Shown one piece after another: positions 23,165 through 30,962 of a stretch of DNA of 53,099 nucleotides. Position numbers and translations under genes: made by a program. The notes under the pieces are model-generated. The model made no database searches. It saw nothing but the letters and a program-made list of their open reading frames with translations, and was not told the origin of the DNA. The DNA comes from an uncultured Oscillospiraceae bacterium (lineage in GTDB: Bacteria; Bacillota; Clostridia; Oscillospirales; Acutalibacteraceae): NCBI GenBank assembly GCA_900539855.1, contig UQDO01000011.1:1-53099 (forward strand). Direction: 5' to 3'. How positions within the stretch are numbered: the stretch's first letter is position 1; the number at the start of each line of letters is the position of its first letter.

Positions 23165-24553
23165 ATGTACTACGCAGTTAGAAAGGGACATAAAACCGGA
23201 GTTTTTGATAATTGGTCTGAAGCACAGTCTGCAACTGCGGGTTTTCCTGGGCCAGATTTCAAAAAGTTCAGAACAAAAGAAGAAGCAGAAGCGTATTTAG
23301 AAAATCGCGATGTTTGGGCTGACAAGGTAGCCGCAGATAATAAAAACGGATTCTTGGTTGCATTTACTGATGGTAGTTATGACAAGAATCAAAACAGATA
23401 TTCATACGGTGTTTGTCTTATTCTGCCTGATGGAACAGAAACGGGTATCTGTGCTTATGGAAGCAATAAGGAATATATTGATAGCAACAATATTATAGGA
23501 GAAATTTTTGGAGTTATTAATGCTCTTGATTGGGCAATATCAAACGGGTACGAAAAAATAAAAATCTACCATGATTACGAAGGTCTTTCGAAGTGGACAT
23601 CTGGGGAATGGGCAGCCAAATCGAAAGTCAGCAAAATGTTTGTGGGATTATATAAATCTAAATTTGAGGACTTTTTGCAAATTGAGTTTGTTAAAGTACC
23701 GGGACATAGTAACATTTCATATAATGATAAGGCTGACCAACTTGCTAAGTCGGCTTTGACTGATAAAAAGCGAGTTGCTGTCCAAGGGGAAAATTGGTTC
23801 TCTATATCTCACTTCAATCAAGATGATTTCGATGCGTTTACAAGCATCATCGAGGAATCCGATAATAATATTACTCATACAGTTAATAATATGGCTGATA
23901 GGGTGATTTATAAGTTTTCATTGAATTCCGATTCCGTTACTGTAACTCTATTCAGTAGTGGCAAGCGCAAATTGTTAGTTCAAGGTAAAAACACATACCT
24001 GTTTCAAGTAATTATTACAACGATAGTTGAACTCGAAGACGAAAGTAAAGTCGAACAAATCCTTGGCAATGCTTACAGAATGAGCATAAGGAGCGATGAC
24101 ATAGATGGTGCCTACGCACCAATTGATAGAAGCTTACCGGACGATTATCCCGCAGGCAACAAGCGTTTAATCAAGCAATCAATTGTCAATTTGAAATATT
24201 ATTTGGATAGTGAGGACTATTCACAATATGTATTTCCGGCATTAAGGGCATTAGAGGGGCATATAAAATATCTGCTCACTGTAGCAGGAAGAACTGCTAA
24301 AAGGAATTTTGATTGTTTTAATTTAGACACATCAAATACTCCCCCAAAGTATATTGTGTCTGCACCATTGACTGACGCCACAAAGAAAGATTCTATCGAA
24401 AACTGTTATAACTATTACAAATTACAAAGAGACACCATTTTTCACTTTGGTGATATACTTGGTTCTGTTGATAACACAAGGTTTATTACATCCAAAGATG
24501 AAGCAAACGAAATAATAAACAAATGCATTGAATTGATTTGCACTCAACAATAA
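23165..24553 (+). CDS. Viroplasmin domain-RNase HI-RnlA HEPN toxin fusion
   Basis: 462 aa, three parts. Residues 1-45 are a caulimovirus-viroplasmin/RNase H1 N-terminal-type domain (YYAVRKGHKTGVF, then FRTKEEAEAYL). Residues about 60-205 are RNase HI with the catalytic frame FTDGSY (Asp69), Glu113 in IIGEIFG and the C-terminal DKADQLAK. Residues about 235-462 match E. coli RnlA: RVIYKFSLNSDSVTVTLFSS for a TBP-like repeat, then FPALRALEGH (Glu364) and the HEPN RNase motif R422-x4-H427 (QRDTIFHF). RnlA cleaves mRNA during phage attack when its antitoxin is lost, and RNase HI modulates it in E. coli. RnlB follows 22 bases downstream. Start ATG 23165 has a weak SD. Confidence 0.88.
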   Translation: MYYAVRKGHKTGVFDNWSEAQSATAGFPGPDFKKFRTKEEAEAYLENRDVWADKVAADNKNGFLVAFTDGSYDKNQNRYSYGVCLILPDGTETGICAYGSNKEYIDSNNIIGEIFGVINALDWAISNGYEKIKIYHDYEGLSKWTSGEWAAKSKVSKMFVGLYKSKFEDFLQIEFVKVPGHSNISYNDKADQLAKSALTDKKRVAVQGENWFSISHFNQDDFDAFTSIIEESDNNITHTVNNMADRVIYKFSLNSDSVTVTLFSSGKRKLLVQGKNTYLFQVIITTIVELEDESKVEQILGNAYRMSIRSDDIDGAYAPIDRSLPDDYPAGNKRLIKQSIVNLKYYLDSEDYSQYVFPALRALEGHIKYLLTVAGRTAKRNFDCFNLDTSNTPPKYIVSAPLTDATKKDSIENCYNYYKLQRDTIFHFGDILGSVDNTRFITSKDEANEIINKCIELICTQQ

Positions 24554-24575
24554 GGAACAGAAAGGAGAGTCTGTC

Positions 24576-24935
24576 ATGAGAAATTTCATAATTAAAGAAA
24601 TAAACAAAGATGGCTATGACAGATTTCTCCTATGCTTATCTTTTGACAGCCTTCTTTCATACTTGGGTAGTATTGAGTCATCTCTAAAGGCTGTATCTGA
24701 TTCTGGGAAAGTGTTGATTGATCAATTGCTGATAACAGGAAACAACGATAACCGCTTTTTAAGTTGCGATTTTTCTCACGGAAAATTAGATTTTACAACT
24801 GCACGAATTGTTAATCCCGCGAACTTTTTCCGCGAAGAAACGGTCGATCTTTTGCATGACAACTATGGATATGTTGAAAATTCCATTTTGACTGATTCTC
24901 AACGGCAAAAGGTAAGAGATAAAGTTGCTTTTTAA
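24576..24935 (+). CDS. rnlB: RnlB-type antitoxin
   Basis: 119 aa. It aligns along its length by eye with E. coli RnlB: a segment with 'F.S.LS.L..IES.L' then 'LL.....DNRF...DF..GKLD..TA.IV' and a conserved end. RnlB binds and blocks the RnlA RNase. AAGGAG lies 8 bases before the ATG, a far better SD than that of the toxin, which suits excess antitoxin synthesis. No separate promoter is visible, so it depends on the toxin promoter. The gene is followed by two strong terminators. Confidence 0.8.
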   Translation: MRNFIIKEINKDGYDRFLLCLSFDSLLSYLGSIESSLKAVSDSGKVLIDQLLITGNNDNRFLSCDFSHGKLDFTTARIVNPANFFREETVDLLHDNYGYVENSILTDSQRQKVRDKVAF

Positions 24936-25026
24936 GTGGATCAAAATATCTTTTTCGGTTCGCACAAAAAAAGAAAAGGTATCACAACCACTGCAAGTGA
25001 GACAGTACGGATTTATAAAAAAGCCC

Positions 25027-25055
25027 GAAAAAGCCTTACCACAAGCGGCTTTTTC
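25027..25055 (+). terminator. Terminator after rnlB
   Basis: 9-bp perfect stem (25027-25035 with 25047-25055) whose 3' arm holds five T, followed by an A-run, so it could act in both directions. Confidence 0.65.
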
Positions 25056-25094
25056 AAAAAATCCGGTGATATCTTTTTCGGTGCTACGAGCCAT

Positions 25095-25129
25095 GAAAAA
25101 AGCAATTGCTCTTTGCAATTGCTTTTTTT
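25095..25129. terminator. Strong bidirectional terminator
   Basis: Perfect AGCAATTGC/GCAATTGCT stem extended by A/T pairs and followed by seven T; the A-run on the other side makes it bidirectional. Confidence 0.8.
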
Positions 25130-25315
25130 CAATTATATTCGCCTTACGGCGAGTGGTATTGCTGTGCAGTGATATCCGGCGTTGCCGGGTGATATTCGCT
25201 TCGCGAGTGTAAGGGCGAATATAATATCACTGTGAGCTTTAGCGAACAATATCACTTTTGCCTATGGCTAAAAATATCACGCCGAGCACAGCTCGGCATA
25301 TCACTGTCCCTTTAC
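25130..25315. repeat. Modular palindromic repeat with ATATCAC units
   Basis: Several copies of gtgatat (left) and atatcac (right) alternate with small perfect hairpins: ccggc-gtt-gccgg, tcgc-ttc-gcga, gcct-at-ggc, and gccgagc-aca-gctcggc. The orientation of the 7-mers flips in the middle, giving the whole block an imperfect dyad. It resembles the intergenic MITE/REP-like repeats common in gut Clostridia. No gene is visible in 24936-25357 apart from this and the terminators. Confidence 0.7.
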
Positions 25316-25357
25316 AAATAGGAAATATTATGATATATTTCATTTAGGTGATAAATA

Positions 25358-25447
25358 ATGTCAGACAGCATTTTGCGGTGTAAATCAAAGGACTTTGCAA
25401 AGAAAATTGTATTTCTTTGCCGTGATATTAAAACCAAAACGAACTGA
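25358..25447 (+). pseudogene. 5' remnant of a four-helix bundle protein gene
   Basis: ATG 25358 with AGGTGAT upstream encodes 29 residues (MSDSILRCKSKDFAKKIVFL and 9 more) that match the start of four-helix bundle (23S rRNA intervening-sequence type) proteins, normally about 115-125 aa. The frame stops after the first helix and no continuation is seen, so it is a truncated copy beside the palindromic repeat. Confidence 0.5.
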
Positions 25448-25487
25448 AATGAACCGTTTTGGAACACTTGTCAGGTGGACTTGATAT

Positions 25488-25880
25488 ATGAAAAAAATAT
25501 TTCAGAAAAAGACCGTGCAGCTGCTCGTTCTTGCCGTTGTCGCCGTTCTCTTATCGGTACTTTTAAATATCGTGATGGACAAAGCGTACAGCGACTGGGT
25601 CCCTGCTGATGCAGTGATAACCGGCTGGAGAAGCGCAACGGGCATCCGGCACATTCTGTATTTTGAATACAGTGCGGACGGAGCTTTGCACAGCGGACAG
25701 GACTCCTTGCGTGGAAATTTTCCGAAAGTAAATACAGGAGATACCGTTACCGTGTGGTATGATCCCGATAACGTGACGCGCGTCATGATTGAGGACACAA
25801 AGCCGGACGCCGGACTGTGGACCTACGCTCCGTTTTTCTTTGCGGTTCCGACAGCGGTTTTTATTATCCGGAGAAAGTAA
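25488..25880 (+). CDS. DUF3592-type membrane protein
   Basis: 130 aa. One transmembrane helix near residues 8-30, an extracellular beta domain (about 35-105) with the DUF3592-like pattern GDTVTVWYDPDN, and a second hydrophobic helix at 110-127. The loop carries the A-D-A-V-I-T-G start typical of the family. Function unknown. AGGTGG precedes the ATG. It is the first clear chromosomal gene to the right of the cargo block. Confidence 0.75.
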   Translation: MKKIFQKKTVQLLVLAVVAVLLSVLLNIVMDKAYSDWVPADAVITGWRSATGIRHILYFEYSADGALHSGQDSLRGNFPKVNTGDTVTVWYDPDNVTRVMIEDTKPDAGLWTYAPFFFAVPTAVFIIRRK

Positions 25881-25955
25881 AGATCATAATATTGCCATTT
25901 TGCTACTGGCTTTCAAAGGCAGCCGGATAAAGGAAGCGACACATAAAATAAAAAG

Positions 25956-25988
25956 AGAGAACCGCCATATGGCGGTTCTCTTCTTTTT
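25956..25988. terminator. Bidirectional terminator between DUF3592 gene and nagA
   Basis: A 13-bp perfect palindrome (25956-25981, core gagaaccgccat/atggcggttctc) with a T-run after it on the plus strand and an A-run before it, so it serves both converging genes. Confidence 0.85.
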
Positions 25989-26032
25989 AGTTTTGATCCG
26001 GCTGTCGACGACGTACAAACGACCGCCTCATA

Positions 26033-27220
26033 TTATCTTACCACTCTTCCTCCTAATATCACATTTGTGATATTAAGCTTCGAATCGGCAATGACCAGAT
26101 CGGCATCCATCCCGTTCTGTATTTTTCCCTTGGAGCGCTCGATCCCGGCAAGCCTTGCCGGTGTTCCCGACAGCATTACCGAGGCATCGGGCAGCGATAT
26201 CCCGTAATCCAGACAAAGCACCCTCAGGCACCTGTCCATGGTGGCAATGCTCCCTGCAAACGACGACATATCCGGCAGCTTTGCGACACCGTCGTCAACA
26301 ATGACCTCTGTTCCGTTTTTGAGACTGCCGAGTCTGCCGCGGCGCAGCTTTGTACAGGATATCCGCATAGCATCTGTTATTGCCGCCACCGAATTGACCC
26401 CTTTGATCTTAAGCGCAAGTTTCAGAACATCACGCGGAATATGCTTTCCGTCGCATATAAGTTCGACAGTTATATCAGAATTAAGATATGCCGCCTCAAC
26501 TATGCCCGCACACACTGTCTGCCCTGACTTGTGGTATGTAGTAACCGCGTTATAAAAATGAGTCACATGCGAAAATCCGCATTCAAATCCACGCTGTGCC
26601 TCGTCTGAATCGGCGTTTGAATGGGCTATCGCGCACAGTATTTGGTTTTCCGACATGCACCGCGCAAATTGATCGGCACCGACGATTTCAGGAGCGGCAT
26701 CCCATCTCAGTATTTCGCCGTCGGCAGCATTAAGTATTTCCCCGACCTCTGTCATATCGAAAAGCCTAAGTTTGTCTTTGGGTTGCGCACCGCCGCTCAA
26801 GGGCGATGCTGCCGAAAAATACGGTCCCTCCAAATGGACGCCGGGCGTTATGACGGCAAGCTCGCTTCCTTTGCGAAATTCTTTGAATGCATCAAGAAAT
26901 GCAATAATATCTCCCTTTGCTGCCGACATCGCGGTAGGTACAAGCGTTGTTGTGCCATGCCGCAAATGCGCTCTGACTGCCGTTTGGAATGCCTCCGGCG
27001 TAGCGTCCATAAAATCGGCTCCGCCGCCGCCGTGAACATGTATATCTATAAATCCGGGCAGCAGATAATTGCCGTTTGCTTCTATTATTTCCGCAGATCC
27101 CGGCGGCTCGCCTTTAAAGCTGCTGTCTTTTATCCTGCCGTCTTCAATTAAAACATTGCCGGAATGCTTTATACTGTCCGGAAAAACAACCGCCGCGTTT
27201 TTTATAATCAGACTTTTCAT
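26033..27220 (-). CDS. nagA: N-acetylglucosamine-6-phosphate deacetylase
   Basis: 395 aa amidohydrolase. It removes acetate from GlcNAc-6-P in amino-sugar breakdown. Motifs: GFIDIHVHGGGG (about 55-66), HLEGPYF (about 128), AHSNA, THFYNA, ICDGKHI and AAITDAM with the catalytic Asp. TDAM is followed by RIS instead of the usual PAAG. The ATG shares a base with the upstream nagB-like stop (TAATG), so the two enzymes are made together and act in sequence. Cytoplasmic. Terminated by the palindrome at 25956. Confidence 0.92.
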   Translation of the reverse strand: MKSLIIKNAAVVFPDSIKHSGNVLIEDGRIKDSSFKGEPPGSAEIIEANGNYLLPGFIDIHVHGGGGADFMDATPEAFQTAVRAHLRHGTTTLVPTAMSAAKGDIIAFLDAFKEFRKGSELAVITPGVHLEGPYFSAASPLSGGAQPKDKLRLFDMTEVGEILNAADGEILRWDAAPEIVGADQFARCMSENQILCAIAHSNADSDEAQRGFECGFSHVTHFYNAVTTYHKSGQTVCAGIVEAAYLNSDITVELICDGKHIPRDVLKLALKIKGVNSVAAITDAMRISCTKLRRGRLGSLKNGTEVIVDDGVAKLPDMSSFAGSIATMDRCLRVLCLDYGISLPDASVMLSGTPARLAGIERSKGKIQNGMDADLVIADSKLNITNVILGGRVVR

Positions 27221-28071
27221 TATTTATTGTAGATCCTGATCGCCGGCACCGGACACTCAAGTGCAGCCTCAGAAGCATAGATCATGGCATCGGGGTGATT
27301 TTGGAAAAGCGAGCACGGAACATTTGCCGTTACAGGTCCGTGCAGAATTTTTCTGAGCGCTCCCGCGTTCCACGCTCTCGGCATACACATACGCACTCTT
27401 TTTGCTCTGAATATCTCTTTCATTCCTACGGTTATACACCATTCAGGTATAGCGTCAAGATCTGCGCCGCAATTCATGTATGCATTTATTGTCCTTGTCT
27501 CTCTGGTTATTTTCAAAGTACGGGTGGAGCGTTCGGCGAATTCTTCAGGCATAACCTTTTCGCCCGGCTCGGGCGGTTCGTTGAAAGCATAGTGTCCGTT
27601 TATTCCCACGCCGCCGAACACCATGTCAAGCTTGCCGTACTTATCGATAATCTTCATTATTTTGCCCTCATTGCCCGGCTCCGGGAAAAATCTGTTTTCA
27701 GCCAGCACATTGAGCTTATCATCCACCTTACTGTAGAATGTTCTTTCCATACCTCCGCGGAAAGAGAGCGGATCATCTTTATCGATGTAGGTCATTTCAT
27801 CCTTCAGATACTCATCCATATTTATAAACACACAGTTTCTGAGCGATATCCTGTATTTATTGACAAGTTCAGCAATTCTTGCGTAAGGACCGAGAGGACC
27901 GTATGGCACTATCATAACCGTAGGTTCGCTTTTTTTATTATTCTCAGCTATTACTTCCAGCACCTCAATAGCGACCTTCCAATACATGTCCACCTCATGC
28001 TCGCACACATTCAGTCTTATTCTTGAGCCTTTACCCAACTCGGACGGCGGAATCAAATTGATGTTTTCCAT
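27220..28071 (-). CDS. Glucosamine-6-phosphate deaminase-like (divergent NagB)
   Basis: 283 aa, longer than typical NagB (about 240-265). Family motifs: NMDEYL with the catalytic Asp, GGVGINGHYAFNEPP (NagB: GIGxDGHIAFNEP) and TVGM. The phosphate-binding loop normally P-T-G-S-T-P reads PYGPLGPYAR, and G-I-N replaces G-x-D in the GHIAFNE box, so the substrate may differ from glucosamine-6-P. Coupling to nagA supports an amino-sugar role. AAGGAG lies 9 bases before the ATG. Divergent from an AraC regulator that probably controls the pair. Confidence 0.8.
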   Translation of the reverse strand: MENINLIPPSELGKGSRIRLNVCEHEVDMYWKVAIEVLEVIAENNKKSEPTVMIVPYGPLGPYARIAELVNKYRISLRNCVFINMDEYLKDEMTYIDKDDPLSFRGGMERTFYSKVDDKLNVLAENRFFPEPGNEGKIMKIIDKYGKLDMVFGGVGINGHYAFNEPPEPGEKVMPEEFAERSTRTLKITRETRTINAYMNCGADLDAIPEWCITVGMKEIFRAKRVRMCMPRAWNAGALRKILHGPVTANVPCSLFQNHPDAMIYASEAALECPVPAIRIYNK

Positions 28072-28354
28072 GATATGTCACTCCTTAAAAAAATATGCGT
28101 TCATTCGATACTTTAATTGACAACGCTTTATTATCGCAATATAATCATATCATACATAAAAGAAAAATAACATGCACAAAATCAACCTGTTCTTGCATAA
28201 ACAGATCATATGAGGGGCATAGCGTGAAAAATCACGCTAAAAAATAATAAAGACGCGTGTTTCTTGCCTTTGCTGCCAAAGGCAGCCGAAACAGATGCGA
28301 TATAATAATCACCGTTTCAAGGATTATTTATCGTATTTTGTGTCTTGAAAAGAA
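28072..28354. promoter_or_regulatory. Divergent control region between nagB-like and AraC genes
   Basis: Contains a perfect hairpin agcgtga-aaaa-tcacgct (28221-28238), a second inverted repeat tgccttt/aaaggca near 28265-28284, and TATAAT at 28301-28306 as a plausible -10 for the regulator gene. No clear -35 is seen for either direction, which fits activator-dependent promoters. Confidence 0.45.
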
Positions 28355-29206
28355 ATGGTGATTATTATGTCATTACCGCTTTCATTTTCAACCGATATTC
28401 CGACCTCTTCCTTTTTGCACGTCAACAGCTGCGGAACGCTGCTTCTTGATGATAAGGACTATTTTATTGACAGACCTGACGGGCGCAGCGATTATCTGCT
28501 TGTTTATGTAGCAAGAGGGATCGGTCATGTTACGATAAATAATGATGAAATAGTCATCGGTCAGAAACAGGCATTTCTCCTTAAACCGCAAGAGCCGCAG
28601 AGCTACCGCTTTTATAAAAAGGACAATGCGGTAGATTATTGGGTGCATTTCAACGGCACACAATGCGATTCAATAATCAAAGACCTTGATCTCGGCGGCA
28701 AACATATTTTGCGACTCAACATTGATACCCTTGACATAGAACAGATGCTTTATCGGATGTGCCATGAGTTCACTCACAAAAAGCCTTACTATGAACAGGT
28801 CTGCTCAGGATTGCTCATAGCGACCCTGAGTCTCATCAGCCGTTCCTTATCTGTTGCAGAGGAGCCGGCAAGCATCAAAAGAAGTGAACTTATAGAACAA
28901 ATAATAAGCGAATTTCATACGTCACCGCAATACCCTCTGGTAATATCGAAATTTGCAAGGAAATATTCCGTTTCAACCAATCATCTTATAAGGGAATTCA
29001 AAAAGAGCACCGGAAAGTCTCCGTCGCAATACCTGATAGATATAAGGATCAAAAAGGCGGAAGAGCTGTTGCTTTTCAGCAATTACACAAGCAGTCAGAT
29101 CGCAGAATTTTTAGGTTATTACAATTACTCTTATTTTTCAAGACTTTTTAAAAAGCGTGTCGGTGTCTCGCCCAACGAATACCGCACCCGTATGATGAGA
29201 AAATGA
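28355..29206 (+). CDS. AraC-family transcriptional regulator
   Basis: 283 aa. The N-terminal half is a cupin-like ligand-binding domain (ARGIGHVTINNDEIVIG, then LLKPQEPQSY). The C-terminal 95 residues hold the double HTH of AraC/XylS proteins: VSTNHLIREFKKSTGKSPSQ and IAEFLGYYNYSYFSRLFKK with the final VGVSPNEYR. It senses a sugar-like ligand and activates neighbouring catabolic genes; the adjacent nag genes and esterases are the obvious candidates. The start is ambiguous between ATG 28355 and ATG 28367. Confidence 0.88.
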   Translation: MVIIMSLPLSFSTDIPTSSFLHVNSCGTLLLDDKDYFIDRPDGRSDYLLVYVARGIGHVTINNDEIVIGQKQAFLLKPQEPQSYRFYKKDNAVDYWVHFNGTQCDSIIKDLDLGGKHILRLNIDTLDIEQMLYRMCHEFTHKKPYYEQVCSGLLIATLSLISRSLSVAEEPASIKRSELIEQIISEFHTSPQYPLVISKFARKYSVSTNHLIREFKKSTGKSPSQYLIDIRIKKAEELLLFSNYTSSQIAEFLGYYNYSYFSRLFKKRVGVSPNEYRTRMMRK

Positions 29207-29211
29207 GGAAG

Positions 29212-29242
29212 GAGCCTGTCGAAAAGTGACAGGCTCTTTTTT
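29212..29242 (+). terminator. Terminator after the AraC gene
   Basis: 9-bp perfect stem gagcctgtc/gacaggctc (29212-29220, 29228-29236) followed by six T. Confidence 0.85.
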
Positions 29243-29269
29243 ATCGGTAAATTACGACTGCCGGTTGTT

Positions 29270-29944
29270 TCAGCGCGCGGCTCTTTTTTCTATCTCGGGC
29301 TTTAGTATCTCCCAGAAGCGGTCGGCTATCATTTCCATTCCGAGGTCGCCCGGATGGTTGAACTTTCCGTGGGAGTCCTCCCTTGCCCTTATATCGGTAA
29401 GATCGGCATAGGCGTCGCCATACTTTTCGGCGACCTTTTTCTTCTCGGCGTCAAGCACCGGACGGATGTAAAATCCGTCGGATATAAGAAAGAACGTATT
29501 GCCGGTGTCAAGCGCGTTGCGCAGCGCCTCAAATGCCTCGCCGAATTTACGTTTAGGATTTTCGCAGACGTCATATTCCTTGCTGACGTTTGCTCCGAAA
29601 AACATTATTACCACGTCGGGCTTAAATTTTATCTGCTGACTGTAATACACAGCCGGGTCCATATCGGCAAATTCATGCTCAAAGTGTGCCACCTGAAGCA
29701 GGCCGAATGCGGCGTCTTTATCTATCTCGCCAATGCGCCTTTCAAGAATGTGTACATAGTCCTTATCTATGCTCGACGCAGCCATGCCGCAGTCGTTTGT
29801 CCAGCCTATCTGAGGCTTCGGTGCATGCTTGGTTATCGAGTTTCCGACGAACATCACCCTGACACCGCTGCCCTCTTTGTGCACATAAAAATCCCCGGCG
29901 TTCTGATTTTCAACCGGAACTATGTTTTCCTGCAGATCCTTCAT
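29270..29944 (-). CDS. SGNH/GDSL-type esterase
   Basis: 224 aa with SGNH-hydrolase blocks: FVGNSIT with nucleophile Ser36, the G-x-N block (FFGANVS), and HPGDLGMEMIA at the C-terminus for the catalytic His region. No signal peptide, so it acts in the cytoplasm, probably deacylating an imported acylated sugar. It lies 9 bases after an alpha/beta hydrolase gene in the same direction, suggesting two esterases in one operon. The SD is close to the ATG (GAGG, 2 bases), so the exact start is uncertain. Confidence 0.8.
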   Translation of the reverse strand: MKDLQENIVPVENQNAGDFYVHKEGSGVRVMFVGNSITKHAPKPQIGWTNDCGMAASSIDKDYVHILERRIGEIDKDAAFGLLQVAHFEHEFADMDPAVYYSQQIKFKPDVVIMFFGANVSKEYDVCENPKRKFGEAFEALRNALDTGNTFFLISDGFYIRPVLDAEKKKVAEKYGDAYADLTDIRAREDSHGKFNHPGDLGMEMIADRFWEILKPEIEKRAAR

Positions 29945-29953
29945 ATCCTCTAC

Positions 29954-30799
29954 CTACATTTCCACAAAATATCCCATAACACCGAACCACTTTTTCGCAC
30001 TTTCGATCCACTCGGCGGCATGTGACGGTGCCGTCGGCTGAAGATCGTTGGTGAGGTAATCGGCAGTTGCAAGTCCGTGCGGACCTGTGGGGTAAATGTG
30101 CATTTCAAACGGTATCTTATAGCTTGCCAGCGCCTCGGCATAGAAAATGCTGTTATATATCGGCACGGCGTTGTCCGACGCGGTGTGCCAGATAAATGCA
30201 GGCGGCGTTTTCGCGGTAACAAGGCGGTCGCATGAGAATTTTTCTATTTCTTCCGGTGTGCGCTCACTGGTCCCGAGCAGCGCGTTGAAGCTGCCGTTGT
30301 GTGCAAATTTCGGGTCAGCCGTTATGACCGGATAGCACAGCACCGATGCGTTTACAGGCTTGCTTTTCGGGAACACCGCTCTTGTCTCGCCGCAGTCATA
30401 GCTCGTGGAATAATGTGCCGCAAGATGACCGCCGGCTGAGAAGCCGAGAATGGCTATCTTCTCTGTGTTGCAGTTCCACTTTTCGGCGTTTTCATAGATA
30501 AGCTCCATGAGCGCCGCCACCTCCCTCAGCTGAGTGGGGAAACGGTGCGGTCTGCACGAATATGTAATGACAAAAATATTGAATCCGAGATCCAAAAAAT
30601 TTAACGCTATGGGTTCCTTTTCACGCTGTGAGCATCCGCAATATCCGCCGCCAGGACAAATGACAAGACAAGGTCTTTTTGCATTCTCGCGGTGCATTTC
30701 AGACATGTTGTACGGCAGATACATTTCGACCGTCGGGTCGCAGCCGTCGTCGCCTAAAAACGGGTAATACTCTTTAAGGTGTATTATTTCATGCTCCAT
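29954..30799 (-). CDS. Alpha/beta hydrolase (acetyl-esterase-like)
   Basis: 281 aa. Oxyanion-hole motif CPGGGY (48-53), nucleophile elbow GFSAGGH with Ser121, an Asp in TASDNAVP and a His in GPHGL complete the triad of the BD-FAE/acetyl-xylan-esterase-like group. No signal peptide. Start ATG 30799 has AGAGGA upstream; a longer in-frame start lacks an SD. Probably removes acetyl or feruloyl groups from plant or host glycans taken up by the cell. Confidence 0.85.
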   Translation of the reverse strand: MEHEIIHLKEYYPFLGDDGCDPTVEMYLPYNMSEMHRENAKRPCLVICPGGGYCGCSQREKEPIALNFLDLGFNIFVITYSCRPHRFPTQLREVAALMELIYENAEKWNCNTEKIAILGFSAGGHLAAHYSTSYDCGETRAVFPKSKPVNASVLCYPVITADPKFAHNGSFNALLGTSERTPEEIEKFSCDRLVTAKTPPAFIWHTASDNAVPIYNSIFYAEALASYKIPFEMHIYPTGPHGLATADYLTNDLQPTAPSHAAEWIESAKKWFGVMGYFVEM

Positions 30800-30842
30800 A
30801 AAAGTTCCTCTTTTCCGGACTTGCAGTCCTTTCTTTAAGGGT

Positions 30843-30871
30843 ATGTTACCACCATAATATACCTCTGTCAA
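30843..30871 (-). promoter_or_regulatory. Promoter for the esterase pair
   Basis: Minus-strand TTGACA (30866-30871), a 17-base spacer and TAACAT (30843-30848). Confidence 0.6.
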
Positions 30872-30904
30872 GCCGAAAATATAGAGTTTTGACGGCTTAT
30901 TTAC

Positions 30905-30932
30905 TTGAAAATTGTGCAAAACAGTATATAAT
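30905..30932 (+). promoter_or_regulatory. polA promoter
   Basis: TTGAAA (30905-30910), a 16-base spacer and TATAAT (30927-30932), 31 bases before the ATG; SD AGGAG follows. Confidence 0.75.
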
Positions 30933-30962
30933 AGATGTATATATTGGCTTTAGGAGACGCAT

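Noticed and set aside
24786..25118. Minus-strand 110-codon frame
   Set aside because: Antisense to rnlB and crossing the terminators; no SD.
25130..25315. CRISPR array
   Set aside because: The 7-mers are too short, change orientation and the spacers are palindromic; no cas gene is present.
26621..27151. Plus-strand 176-codon frame
   Set aside because: Antisense shadow of nagA.
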